The notes under the pieces are model-generated. The model did no database searches, was not told where the DNA came from, and worked only from the letters and a program-made list of their open reading frames with translations. A stretch of 35,017 nucleotides of DNA from a virus: positions 1 to 35,017 of IMG/VR virus record IMGVR_UViG_3300017788_003684. One strand, written 5' to 3'. A program made the translations under genes and the position numbers. Shown here one piece after another: positions 14,384 through 21,675 of this stretch. Numbering within the stretch: the first letter of the stretch is position 1; the number at the start of each line of letters is the position of its first letter.

Positions 14384-14941
14384 TTATTGGCTCCTGTTTT
14401 CATAGCGTTGGTTTACAACCTTGGCCTTTTTATAGACTTCTTGCACTCCAATAGACTGATAGTAACAATCCATGAGCGCATTATGAGCGGCCTTGCGATC
14501 TTTCTCTCGAGGATCACCATGCACTCCAAACAAGGTACGGCTGTCACGGATCTGCCAGAACTGCCAAGGTGTAGGCTTGATCAGCTGACGATAGAGATTT
14601 TCTAAGATCACAATGTCAAATGCTGGTCCTTGACACCAGATATTATCGATACCCACCAAGAAACGATTGAGGTCTCGAGTCATGGTTTCTAGGCTCACAC
14701 GATCGGCTGTGCCTAGTGCTTCTTCTCGCACTTCTTGGCTTTGTTTACCCCACCATGCCAAAGTTTCTTCTTGCACATGCCGACCCAGAACCAACTGTTC
14801 GTCAACATCAACTCTAAGATACAGTCCTGACTCGGCATCAACGTCATCCCCCCAAGGATCGAATTTAACAGCGCCAATGGTGAGGATCACGCTCTCTGGG
14901 CGGGTACTTAGAGTTTCAAGATCCAGCATCACATCTGGCAT
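14384..14941 (-). CDS. dexA: 3'-5' exonuclease, DexA / Rv2179c-like
   Basis: A DEDD-superfamily nuclease of 185 residues. DLE at 7-9 supplies Asp7 and Glu9, FDIVIL provides Asp109, and AHNALMD provides His153 and Asp158, so the DEDDh catalytic set is complete. The short strand-turn MLDLETLSTRPESVILTIGA matches phage DexA and Rv2179c-type proteins. T4 DexA is somewhat longer (227). Probable role: degradation of single-stranded DNA or RNA ends during host takeover and replication. GAGGA precedes the ATG. It heads a three-gene run with tiny gaps. Whether RNA or DNA is the main substrate cannot be told. Confidence 0.8.
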   Translation of the reverse strand: MPDVMLDLETLSTRPESVILTIGAVKFDPWGDDVDAESGLYLRVDVDEQLVLGRHVQEETLAWWGKQSQEVREEALGTADRVSLETMTRDLNRFLVGIDNIWCQGPAFDIVILENLYRQLIKPTPWQFWQIRDSRTLFGVHGDPREKDRKAAHNALMDCYYQSIGVQEVYKKAKVVNQRYENRSQ

Positions 14942-14957
14942 TATTTTCCTCTTTCTT

Positions 14958-14965
14958 CATAAATA
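14958..14965 (+). promoter_or_regulatory. Possible late promoter variant (CATAAATA) before the HNH gene
   Basis: CATAAATA, one mismatch from TATAAATA, 17 bases before the ATG of the HNH gene, with AAAGGAA as ribosome site. Promoter activity is uncertain, but it would explain how a gene opposite to its neighbours is expressed. Confidence 0.4.
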
Positions 14966-14982
14966 TTCTAAAGGAACATATT

Positions 14983-15585
14983 ATGTTTATCAAAAACAAA
15001 TATTCTAAATGGTATTTTAGCATAGTTACAACTGCAAAGTCAAGACAATCAATTAACTATTATACCGAAAAACACCATATACTTCCAAAAAGTCTGGGCG
15101 GGACTGACTCTATAGATAATCTAGTCGAACTAACTGGCAAGGAACATTTTATATGTCATTTACTACTAACTAAAATGACTGTCCATGAGCATCGAGCCAA
15201 AATGGTATATGCAGCATGGCGTATGGCTGTTCCCGGTCGCAATGAACAAAAAAGGCATAGGGTGTCATCTCGTATGTATGAATCAATAAAAATGCAAAGG
15301 GCTGAATACCTCAAATCTCTTAAGGGCGAACAGCATCCAAATTTTGGCAGAAAGACTGGTCGAACATCTGCAAACTTTACTGATGAATGGAAGAAAAATC
15401 TTTCTGATGCTTGTAAAGGACGAACTCCATGGAATCAAGGTGTAACACATTCTGAAAAAACTAAAAAATTACAATCAGATTTAGCAAAAAACAGACCGAA
15501 GCAAAAGTGTCCGCATTGTTGTAATATAATCGCCGGCCCATCTAATTTCAAACGATGGCACGGCGATAATTGTAAATCTCGTTAG
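14983..15585 (+). CDS. Free-standing HNH homing endonuclease with NUMOD3-like motifs
   Basis: A 200-residue selfish nuclease. EKHHILPKSLGGTDSIDNLV at residues 29-48 is an HNH core (His31/His32, Asn46), followed by KEHFICHLLL, the typical continuation in T4 Mob/GIY-associated HNH proteins. GEQHPNFGRKTG (about 115-126) and TPWNQGVTHSEKTKK (about 149-163) are NUMOD3-type DNA-binding motifs. The C-terminus has a CPHC Cys pair with a further HGDNC, a zinc-finger-like end. It is on the opposite strand to both neighbours, is AT-rich, and overlaps the clpS stop by four bases, all signs of invasion. Confidence 0.88.
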   Translation: MFIKNKYSKWYFSIVTTAKSRQSINYYTEKHHILPKSLGGTDSIDNLVELTGKEHFICHLLLTKMTVHEHRAKMVYAAWRMAVPGRNEQKRHRVSSRMYESIKMQRAEYLKSLKGEQHPNFGRKTGRTSANFTDEWKKNLSDACKGRTPWNQGVTHSEKTKKLQSDLAKNRPKQKCPHCCNIIAGPSNFKRWHGDNCKSR

Positions 15586-15908
15586 CCGTCTACCTCAAGT
15601 TTGATTTGCAAGGGGAATCCGTTGTTGCGAGCCAGTACTGTGGCTTCTATGCCTTTTTGTTCTGCTATCTCAAACGGATATACTGCTACCACACCCGAAC
15701 CTTCTTCATGAATCTGCACTGTCTTGGCGTGTGCTGTTTCTTCATCGTATCTAAATATGCTTTTAAGGCATTCGATGATGAATTCCATAGTAGTCGATTC
15801 GTCGTTGACGAAGATCACTTTGAACATCCTGGGCTCTTGAATGTTGAGCTTAGGATCATGTTTCAAAGCTGTGTCGTTGCGCGGTTTGATAGCAGTATCA
15901 GTTGACAT
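15582..15908 (-). CDS. clpS: ClpS-like N-degron adaptor
   Basis: A 108-residue protein matching ClpS over residues 27-108 (PRMFKVIFVNDESTTMEFII, then VQIHEEGSGVVAVYPFEIAE). The N-degron pocket residues known from E. coli are kept: Asn35, Asp36, Met41 and His67; the second Asp is Glu37. ClpS delivers proteins with bulky N-terminal residues to ClpAP. A phage copy could redirect or block host N-degron proteolysis. GGAGG lies before the ATG. It follows hsp20 after 50 bases with a hairpin between them and belongs to a block with hsp20, bS21 and clpX. The N-terminal 26 residues are a variable tail, as in the family. Confidence 0.9.
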   Translation of the reverse strand: MSTDTAIKPRNDTALKHDPKLNIQEPRMFKVIFVNDESTTMEFIIECLKSIFRYDEETAHAKTVQIHEEGSGVVAVYPFEIAEQKGIEATVLARNNGFPLQIKLEVDG

Positions 15909-15929
15909 ATTACCCTCCAGTTCGATTAA

Positions 15930-15951
15930 CAGGCTATGTTGCCATAGCCTG
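15930..15951 (-). other. Perfect hairpin with GNRA loop between hsp20 and clpS
   Basis: CAGGCTATG (15951-15943) pairs with CATAGCCTG (15938-15930) around GCAA on the minus strand: a perfect nine-pair stem with a GNRA tetraloop. No U-tract follows, so it is more likely an mRNA processing or stability element than a strong terminator. Confidence 0.6.
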
Positions 15952-15958
15952 TATTATA

Positions 15959-16411
15959 CTACTTGGAGTAAGTGATAGCAACCTTCTTGGGCTTCTGAGT
16001 CTCAGGAACTTTGTGCTCGAGAGTGATGGTAAGGATGCCGTCCGATACTGTGGCACCCACAATCTCTACGTTTTCGTTCAACGGAAAACTTCTTTCAAAG
16101 TTCCTAGTGGCCAATCCACGATGCAGATACTGCCAGTCACTGTCATCTTCTCGCTGGCGATGTCCACGCACGGTCAGGACGTTCTGACCGTAACCATTGG
16201 TCACTGTTTCGATGTCCAGCTCGTTTTCCAAGAAACCTGCCACTGCCATCTCGATGATGTAGCGATTGTCTCCTGTACGGATGATATTGTGTGGCGGATA
16301 GTTGTCCTGTTTGGACATCTGGAAAGACCTGTTGATTTCTTCGAACAGTTGTTCGAATCCTACAAAGTTGCGATGCAGTGTGGGTAGATCTAGGGTTAGA
16401 TAAGTAGTCAT
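15959..16411 (-). CDS. Hsp20 small heat-shock protein
   Basis: A 150-residue holdase chaperone. The alpha-crystallin domain spans about residues 45-135, with YIIEMAVAGFLENELDIETV, the LTVRGHR strand, ATRNFERSFPLNENVEI and the terminal G-x-L-T-I motif (DGILTITLEH), followed by a short tail containing VAI (I-x-I-like). It suits protection of unfolded proteins during phage assembly; Hsp20 is common in T4-type phages of aquatic bacteria. The start at ATG 16411 is chosen over an extended frame because AAGGAG stands just before it and family similarity begins there. An exact TATAAATA late promoter is 60 bases upstream. Confidence 0.93.
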   Translation of the reverse strand: MTTYLTLDLPTLHRNFVGFEQLFEEINRSFQMSKQDNYPPHNIIRTGDNRYIIEMAVAGFLENELDIETVTNGYGQNVLTVRGHRQREDDSDWQYLHRGLATRNFERSFPLNENVEIVGATVSDGILTITLEHKVPETQKPKKVAITYSK

Positions 16412-16413
16412 TT

Positions 16414-16465
16414 TATTTTCTCCTTTAAGCAAAATATGACTGGTAAGACCCCGTAGGCATCTTAC
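16414..16465 (-). promoter_or_regulatory. Structured hsp20 leader
   Basis: Expected late transcription starts near 16465, exactly at a hairpin GTAAGA...TCTTAC (16465-16443). Nearer the ATG, TATTTT (16436-16431) can pair with AAAATA (16419-16414), putting the AAAGGAG ribosome site in an 11-base loop. The second stem has only six A-U pairs and would melt easily, which is why a thermosensor role comes to mind, but it may be incidental. Confidence 0.35.
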
Positions 16466-16470
16466 ACGTA

Positions 16471-16478
16471 TATTTATA
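16471..16478 (-). promoter_or_regulatory. T4-type late promoter (TATAAATA) for hsp20
   Basis: The plus strand reads TATTTATA, giving exact TATAAATA on the minus strand, in a noncoding gap between bS21 and hsp20, 60 bases before the hsp20 ATG. It should drive hsp20 and clpS late in infection. Confidence 0.7.
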
Positions 16479-16515
16479 CTTGATTTACCAGATACTGTCA
16501 AATAATTTGGACAGT

Positions 16516-16755
16516 TTAATAATTTTTTGGAGGCAAGCTCTCGCTGGCTATTTTTTTCTGCCAGCGGCGCCGTGCAGCATTTTTGGCCTTCTTCCTGGCG
16601 GTGGTTGGTTTTTCATAAAACTCGCGCTCGCGCAGTTCCTGCAAGAGACCACTTTCCTGCACTTTCTTTTTGAATTTGCGCAAGGCTTTTTCCACTTGGT
16701 CGTTGACTACTTCTACACGCAATCCGTTTAGCGTGTTTGGTTGTTTATATCTCAT
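16516..16755 (-). CDS. rpsU: Ribosomal protein bS21 homologue
   Basis: A 79-residue basic protein matching bS21: VEVVNDQVEKALRKFKKKVQ, then the family signature LREREFYEKPTTARKKAKNA. bS21 sits near the anti-Shine-Dalgarno region of the 30S subunit and helps initiation. A phage copy may enter host ribosomes and bias initiation toward phage mRNAs (inference; phage bS21 genes are known from aquatic phages). The ATG lies inside the end of clpX: the two genes overlap by 11 bases (ATGAGATATAA), with GAGGAGA in clpX as ribosome site, so output is coupled to ClpX. Length is near that of host proteins, with an N-terminal extension of a few residues. Confidence 0.92.
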   Translation of the reverse strand: MRYKQPNTLNGLRVEVVNDQVEKALRKFKKKVQESGLLQELREREFYEKPTTARKKAKNAARRRWQKKIASESLPPKNY

Positions 16756-17959
16756 TTGTCTCCTCTGAGGTTGTTTGTGTAATTATCATCTGTTCCGTGA
16801 GCTGTAGTTGTTTTATGCCGTTTTTTTTCAGCTCGCTTATGCCGTACAAAAATGGCAAGGTCACCTGTTCCAGCACTGTTTTCAGGCCGCGGGCACCCAT
16901 GCCTAGATCCAGAGCTTTCTGCGCAATGGCCATTACAGCCGCATCTTCAAAGTCCAGTGTGATACCGTCGGTTTGGAAATAGTATTTCATCTGCGATAAC
17001 AGATTGTTTTTTGGTTCTATCAGCACTCTCACAAGGTCTTCTACCCCCAACGGATCCAGTTCCACACTTACAGGAAAACGTCCGATAAATTCTGGGATCA
17101 TTCCATACCGCATGAGGTCCTCTGGAATCACTTGAGGCGAGCTGTTCGCCACACTGTTGTTTTTGGTAAAGCCTATGCTTCCACCGTTGCACCTGTTATC
17201 GATTATCTTTTTTAATCCATCAAACGCTCCGCCGGCCATGAACAAAATATTACTAGTGTCTACTTCTATAGTTTCCATAGCCGGATGTTTTTTGTTGCCA
17301 TTGATAGTCACACGACATTTGGTACCTTCGACCATCTTAAGCAAAGCCTGTTGCACACCTTCACCACCTACGTCTCTATGTAGGCTTGCGCTTTCGCTTT
17401 TGCGACCGATCTTGTCTATCTCGTCGATAAAAATTATACCTTGCTGGCATCGTGTTACATCATTGTCTGCTTCACTGAGCAACCGTCCAATGAGGCTTTC
17501 TACATCTTCACCTACGTAGCCAGCCTGCGTGAGAGTGGTAGCATCTGCTATCACGAACGGCACATTGAGATATCTAGCTACTGTTTTTGCTAATAGAGTT
17601 TTCCCGCTGCCACTGGGACCAAACATCAAGAGATTGCTTTTTTCCATTTCAATTTTAGGACGGAAAAAAACTCGTTTGTAATGATTAACAACAGCCACGC
17701 TAAGAGTTATTTTGGCCGTGGTTTGCCCCACAACATACTGATCGAGATGTCTCTTGATCTTGATGGGATCCAATGCGCGATTGATCTTGCGGTCAGCCTT
17801 GATGTTTTCTATGCGTTCTTGATCCAGGATACTGCTGCACAGTTCTATGCATTCATTGCATATGGCAGCATCGTTGGCCACTATGAGTTTGTTCACTTCA
17901 TTGCGATCTTTGCCGCAGAAATCGCAACTCATGTGCCTTATGCTTGCTACATTATCCAT
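16745..17959 (-). CDS. clpX: ClpX unfoldase, apparently intact
   Basis: A AAA+ unfoldase of 404 residues; E. coli ClpX has 424. The zinc-binding domain keeps Cys12, Cys15, Cys34 and Cys37. Walker A is GPSGSGKT at 114-121, pore loop GYVG at 147-150, Walker B IIFIDEID at 175-182, sensor-2 GARG at 355-358. The substrate-gating RKH loop reads KKH (223-225). The IGF ClpP-docking tripeptide is present at 262-264, so the protein should be able to work with host ClpP. RDVGGEGVQQALLKMVEGT is nearly identical to cellular ClpX. It begins within the end of the 119-residue gene (8-base overlap) and overlaps bS21. Role inferred: redirecting or accelerating ATP-dependent proteolysis in the infected cell. 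Confidence 0.95.
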   Translation of the reverse strand: MDNVASIRHMSCDFCGKDRNEVNKLIVANDAAICNECIELCSSILDQERIENIKADRKINRALDPIKIKRHLDQYVVGQTTAKITLSVAVVNHYKRVFFRPKIEMEKSNLLMFGPSGSGKTLLAKTVARYLNVPFVIADATTLTQAGYVGEDVESLIGRLLSEADNDVTRCQQGIIFIDEIDKIGRKSESASLHRDVGGEGVQQALLKMVEGTKCRVTINGNKKHPAMETIEVDTSNILFMAGGAFDGLKKIIDNRCNGGSIGFTKNNSVANSSPQVIPEDLMRYGMIPEFIGRFPVSVELDPLGVEDLVRVLIEPKNNLLSQMKYYFQTDGITLDFEDAAVMAIAQKALDLGMGARGLKTVLEQVTLPFLYGISELKKNGIKQLQLTEQMIITQTTSEETNEI

Positions 17960-18311
17960 AAGTTTTCACAAAGTAGTCGATGGGCAAGTTTACTTTCCTG
18001 TTGTTGCCCAGGAAGTTCATGTCGCCATAATACCAGGTTTTTTCGGCTTTGATCATTTGTTTTTTGATGTGGTCCACAGCACTGGGGGCCATATTAACCA
18101 CGATGGTGTTTGCTAGATTCATGGCCTGCAGCAGCCATTCTTCGTCTAACATGATATCACTGTAGATGTATACGTTGACACTTACCGGTGCTGTCTTGCA
18201 CCATAGTGCAATGCTTTCTACATCTACCCAGTCTGCGTCTACTACCAGTATGCTGGGCAAGTCATTGTGGACAAAATCTGGCGGTGTTATAAAATTGCTA
18301 AAGTGTTCCAT
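17952..18311 (-). CDS. Hypothetical phage protein
   Basis: A 119-residue soluble protein. A beta-alpha pattern is visible: SILVVDADWVDVESIALWC, then VSVNVYIYSDIMLDEEWLLQ, TIVVNMAPS, and a C-terminal segment rich in Tyr and Asn (KTWYYGDMNFLGNN). The D-A-D near residue 27 recalls response-regulator or P-loop-less Rossmann folds, but there is no secure assignment. It overlaps the coiled-coil membrane gene by 14 bases and clpX by 8, so all are probably co-transcribed. Its tight linkage to clpX may mean it is an adaptor or substrate factor, which is speculation. Confidence 0.65.
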   Translation of the reverse strand: MEHFSNFITPPDFVHNDLPSILVVDADWVDVESIALWCKTAPVSVNVYIYSDIMLDEEWLLQAMNLANTIVVNMAPSAVDHIKKQMIKAEKTWYYGDMNFLGNNRKVNLPIDYFVKTYG

Positions 18312-20211
18312 TGTTATTGCGCAGATAGCTTTCTACTTCGGCTTTTTCAGTTTCGTTGAGGTCATCGATATCATATTCTCCGCTGCGGATTTTTTGTATA
18401 AGATGCTCGATGTATGCAGCATTGTAGGCCAGTCTATCTGTGCTGTTTTTATCTATCTCTATCCATTTGCTGCCATTGAATTTATACAGCCTGCTGGGCA
18501 AATAATCCACACGGAGAAAAACATCGCTCTTGTTGGGGGTCGGCGGAAATGCGCTACCAAACCCAGCATCACCTGCAGGAATCTGTATGTCATCTGTGGC
18601 TGCAACATACTTGGTGAAATACCGCTGCTCGTAGCCTAGACTGGGATCATAGTCGGGTTCCCGGGCCGGTTCTGTTATAGGAGTATCTTCAACCGGTATC
18701 TCCTCGGCCGCGGATATCTCCTCCACTATGATCTGTGGTGGAGGAATCTGTGCCAGAGCTTCATTGAGACGTTGATTGCGATCTTGCGCCAGGGCAACTG
18801 CGGCTTGGAGATCCAGTTGTAGGCTTTCTATCAAAGCTGCCAAGGAATCGATCTCTTGTTGCTTGGTTTGAACATCGATACCAAGTCTGGTCACAGTGTT
18901 GTTTACATCGGTCAGTTGCCGAGAAAGATTCTGCTTGTCTTGGGCGAGATTGATCTTGTCGACTGTGGTAGCATCAAATGCTGTCTTGAGATCTGATTTG
19001 ACTTGTTCTGCCTGCGCCAGTTGTGCCTCGAGATCGGCTTTTAGTGCTTCGGCAGCGGCCACACGAGACTCCAGCACTGTAAATTCTTCTGCTAGAGTTT
19101 CAAGCATGAGTTTCTGCTGTTCTATCTGATCGTGCAGTTCTCTATCATCGTCGGCTGCTTGTTTGGCCTGTTCCGCGATGGCATCTACGTCTATTTCTGA
19201 TTCTAGCTCGGCCAACATGGCGTTGGCTTCTTGTGCTCGGCGTTCGGCTTCATCTGCATCTATGGCCTTGGCTATCATATGACCGCGCCATAAGAACTTT
19301 TCCAACTCTTCTTGTTCTTTGGCTTCACGCTCTTCTTCAGTCAGCGGATGTTCTTCCGGCGGGATTTCGTCTTGAGATTGTTTAGACGGTTCATTAGGTT
19401 TGGTTTCTTCTTCATCATGCACCCAACCGCCGCGGCCTTTGCGGGCCCATTCCAGCTGTTTGTTAGCAGCCAAGATCAAGGTCAGGGCCAAGGGATCAAA
19501 AACGATAACAATAAGGATGATCACCCATCGTACTGCCTGTTCCAAGAGATTCTGATCGGGGTTGTCCCCATAGATCAAGGCCGCGATGTACTTGATGGGT
19601 CCAACTTCGGCTTCGATCTTGCGGAACTCTGCTGCCAAGGGCGCTCGTTCTTCTTGTAGCTTGACTATGCGGGCCTGGCTCTGCTCAATTGTCTGCGTGA
19701 GAGCAGCTCGTTCTCGTGCCTGCTGTTTGCGAACCTGCAGGGCTCGTTCGGCTGACGATATCACGCGGCCGTTCACTTCGCGATCGGGCGCGGCACTGAT
19801 GTCTGTCACAGCTCGGTCTAGCTGGGTGAGCAAGGTTCTAGCGTTGTTGATAGTGTCTCGCTCGTTGGTTATCTTTTCATCAAACAACAACAATCGTGCC
19901 TGGCTGTCGCCGCTGACGATGTTTTGGTCCAGATGAGCCTTGCTGAGGAATCCAAAAATACCCATGGATGTGAGCAACATGAGCGCAGCCACAGCTGGGA
20001 TGAGATAGACTTTGAATTTCAGGCCAGCCCGTTCCCAATTGTTGTGCAGCCATACCGTGGCAACTATCTTGCCTGCTTCCAGCGCACCGCCCATGATCAT
20101 CACAGGGATAGCTGCTGCTGCAAAAATGGCTATGAGGCCAGTGATAGCGTACCAAGCTGCGATTGCCGAAATTAAAACAGCAATGGTTAGAATCAAGTAT
20201 CCAAAGATCAT
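18298..20211 (-). CDS. Large membrane protein with long coiled coil
   Basis: A 637-residue protein. Hydrophobic helices lie at about residues 4-22, 24-45, 68-90 and 228-250; the first two and third enclose GGALEAGKIVATVWLHNNW. A helical region (100-210) separates helix 3 from helix 4 (VFDPLALTLILAANKQLEWA). Then come an acidic linker (PNEPSKQSQDEIPPEEHP), a long coiled coil (about 330-500) and a C-terminal domain with FLRVDYLPSRLYKFNGSKWIEID. The combination of multi-span membrane part and cytoplasmic coiled coil resembles conserved proteins of T4-like aquatic phages, but I do not know a function. Possibilities include membrane anchoring of replication or assembly sites, or DNA ejection. Confidence 0.65.
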   Translation of the reverse strand: MIFGYLILTIAVLISAIAAWYAITGLIAIFAAAAIPVMIMGGALEAGKIVATVWLHNNWERAGLKFKVYLIPAVAALMLLTSMGIFGFLSKAHLDQNIVSGDSQARLLLFDEKITNERDTINNARTLLTQLDRAVTDISAAPDREVNGRVISSAERALQVRKQQARERAALTQTIEQSQARIVKLQEERAPLAAEFRKIEAEVGPIKYIAALIYGDNPDQNLLEQAVRWVIILIVIVFDPLALTLILAANKQLEWARKGRGGWVHDEEETKPNEPSKQSQDEIPPEEHPLTEEEREAKEQEELEKFLWRGHMIAKAIDADEAERRAQEANAMLAELESEIDVDAIAEQAKQAADDDRELHDQIEQQKLMLETLAEEFTVLESRVAAAEALKADLEAQLAQAEQVKSDLKTAFDATTVDKINLAQDKQNLSRQLTDVNNTVTRLGIDVQTKQQEIDSLAALIESLQLDLQAAVALAQDRNQRLNEALAQIPPPQIIVEEISAAEEIPVEDTPITEPAREPDYDPSLGYEQRYFTKYVAATDDIQIPAGDAGFGSAFPPTPNKSDVFLRVDYLPSRLYKFNGSKWIEIDKNSTDRLAYNAAYIEHLIQKIRSGEYDIDDLNETEKAEVESYLRNNNGTL

Positions 20212-20292
20212 ATGATATTTATTAACGGGTGTAATACCCTATTGTACTTTATTTTACTCTCTACTGCAACACAATTGGTTGATCAGGTGTAA

Positions 20293-20628
20293 TCAATAGT
20301 TCGTATTTTTGTTGTGATCTGCCAGTGTATGTGGCTGGTGGCGGCATGGCCGGTTGGTGCTCTCGTTAGCCAAGTGCGAGACAGAACCTCCTCCCGATGC
20401 CAGTGTGTCCCAGTCTCGGGTGTCATCACCGTATCTCAAGGTGCTGTCAAACAGAGTATGTGGATTGCTGACACGAAAGCGACCGAACGCATCCGTGGCA
20501 GTGGGGTTGAACTGCGTTCTCAGCACAGGCTGGCCCATACCGTTGTAGTCCATGGCCATTGTCAAATCATTGGTATTCGGTTCGTAGCTATGAAAGTAAT
20601 TGGTTGAGTTGAAATTTAGATTTGGCAC
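20293..20628 (-). pseudogene. Truncated virion structural protein (N-terminal remnant)
   Basis: A 111-residue frame with LRTQFNPTATDAFGRFRVSN and PHTLFDSTLRYGDD, a signature at the start of much longer phage structural proteins (GRFRVS, then TLFDS). After LANESTNR the sequence loses family character and stops. An overlapping frame, from ATG 20347 to a stop at 20261-20263, remains open and reads MPPPATYTGRSQQKYELL and on for ten more residues. So either the gene has decayed by deletion and frameshift, or two frames share this stretch. It follows the PA14 virion protein by three bases. Confidence 0.55.
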
Positions 20629-20631
20629 GGT

Positions 20632-21309
20632 TTACAATCCATTGGTTATGGGATTATAGAAAATCCTGCCGGTGAACACCGAAGTCTTCGTGATGGTGGG
20701 TGTTGAAAAACTTGTAGCGTGTGATCCAGGCCCTCCACCATTGCCTGTCTGTATCCTTATAGCGTAGCGTACTCCAGCGGTCAACGCTATGGTGCCGCTG
20801 CGTTCTTGGGCTGCGTGACTGCCACCGTTATCGACTATGGCATTGCCTATGGTAAATCCAGAAACTGCGGTTAAGCCAATCCATAGATAACTACCATCAT
20901 CGCTGTTGGTAAAAAAAGTGTAGGTTTCTGTAGTAGCGGGAACGAAATATCCTAACCATTGGACGCTGGTGTTTTCTGGGGTGGCTGCTATGGCTAATGT
21001 TGAATCTGCCGTGGCCGCTGTCTGTGTGGCCGTAGCGAACCAGTTGACATCTTCACCATGATAGCCAGTGTATGTTCTACGGTATAGACCTGCAGCCAGT
21101 TCCACCCAAGGACGGCCTTGGACTAATCCACCTGTGTTGGGATTTTCATCTGGGGCGACTAGATTGCCGTTGTAGGGATTGGGCAACTGTGTAATGTCAT
21201 AGATGAACCTAGCGTTGCCGTCCGCTGCTCTCTTGGTGGCAGCAAGATCGAGTTTTGCAATCTGTTTAAGTTCTTTCGTTGCCAGCGTACTGATTCCGTT
21301 GGCACTCAT
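20632..21309 (-). CDS. PA14/GLEYA-like virion structural protein
   Basis: A 225-residue protein without signal peptide. The N-terminus (MSANGISTLATKELKQIAKL) is of a type repeated among T4-like aquatic phage structural proteins. Residues about 75-215 form a PA14/GLEYA-like beta domain: VQWLGYFVPATTETYTFFTN, SDDGSYLWIG and TAGVRYAIRIQTGNGGG, a fold that often binds sugars. It probably belongs to the tail or fibre and may contact host glycans. It starts one base after the stop of the 101-residue gene and ends three bases before the broken structural gene. A second PA14-like domain occurs in the window, in the secreted protein at 7781-10093. Confidence 0.7.
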   Translation of the reverse strand: MSANGISTLATKELKQIAKLDLAATKRAADGNARFIYDITQLPNPYNGNLVAPDENPNTGGLVQGRPWVELAAGLYRRTYTGYHGEDVNWFATATQTAATADSTLAIAATPENTSVQWLGYFVPATTETYTFFTNSDDGSYLWIGLTAVSGFTIGNAIVDNGGSHAAQERSGTIALTAGVRYAIRIQTGNGGGPGSHATSFSTPTITKTSVFTGRIFYNPITNGL

Positions 21310-21310
21310 A

Positions 21311-21616
21311 TTATGCTCCCAGTCCAGGATATAGACTCACGCTGTCTGAACGCATGTCACTAGGATGTTTGCTACGATGAACATCATCCCCAGCAGCCAA
21401 TACTGCGTCAATTGGGGCAATCATTTCTTCTGGGCTGTTGCTATACTCTGTGTCACCAGAACCCAGTAATCCAGCTATCTGTCGCATGCGTATCAATTCA
21501 GCATCATCTGTTACAGAATTTGGTTGCGCACTCACCGTTATTGCCACAGACGGCTCTACTTGCTCAGCCGAATCTACCAAGTCTAACACATTGCGAATAA
21601 TATCGGTTATTTTCAT
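21311..21616 (-). CDS. Hypothetical phage protein, virion-linked
   Basis: A 101-residue acidic protein. The N-terminus forms an amphipathic helix (MKITDIIRNVLDLVDSAEQ), the middle has a short helix (AELIRMRQIAGLL) and the end contains GDDVHRSKHPSDMRSDSVSL, a basic-acidic segment. No enzyme motif. Its position directly before the PA14 virion protein gene and a late-promoter-like element upstream suggest a structural or assembly role. No family recognised. Confidence 0.6.
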   Translation of the reverse strand: MKITDIIRNVLDLVDSAEQVEPSVAITVSAQPNSVTDDAELIRMRQIAGLLGSGDTEYSNSPEEMIAPIDAVLAAGDDVHRSKHPSDMRSDSVSLYPGLGA

Positions 21617-21634
21617 AATAGTTCCTAGATAGAG

Positions 21635-21642
21635 TATTTATT
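21635..21642 (-). promoter_or_regulatory. Possible late promoter variant (AATAAATA)
   Basis: The minus strand reads AATAAATA, one mismatch from TATAAATA, 19 bases before the ATG at 21616, with AGGA as ribosome site. It partly overlaps the -35 of the divergent early promoter at 21641-21669, so early and late transcription could exclude each other here. Confidence 0.45.
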
Positions 21643-21669
21643 GACTTTGAGCGGTGTTGTGTGTATACT
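21641..21669 (+). promoter_or_regulatory. Consensus sigma-70 promoter, leaderless arrangement
   Basis: TTGACT (21641-21646), a 17-base spacer, and TATACT (21664-21669). Exactly six bases later comes the ATG at 21676, so the expected start of transcription is the A of the start codon. The mRNA should be leaderless. Confidence 0.75.
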
Positions 21670-21675
21670 AACTCT

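Noticed and set aside
14983-15585. Insertion sequence around the HNH gene
   Set aside because: No terminal inverted repeats, target duplication or transposase were seen; a free-standing homing endonuclease explains it.
20216-20223. AATAAATA late-promoter-like match before the coiled-coil membrane gene
   Set aside because: It is four bases from the ATG at 20211, too close for a late promoter with ribosome site.
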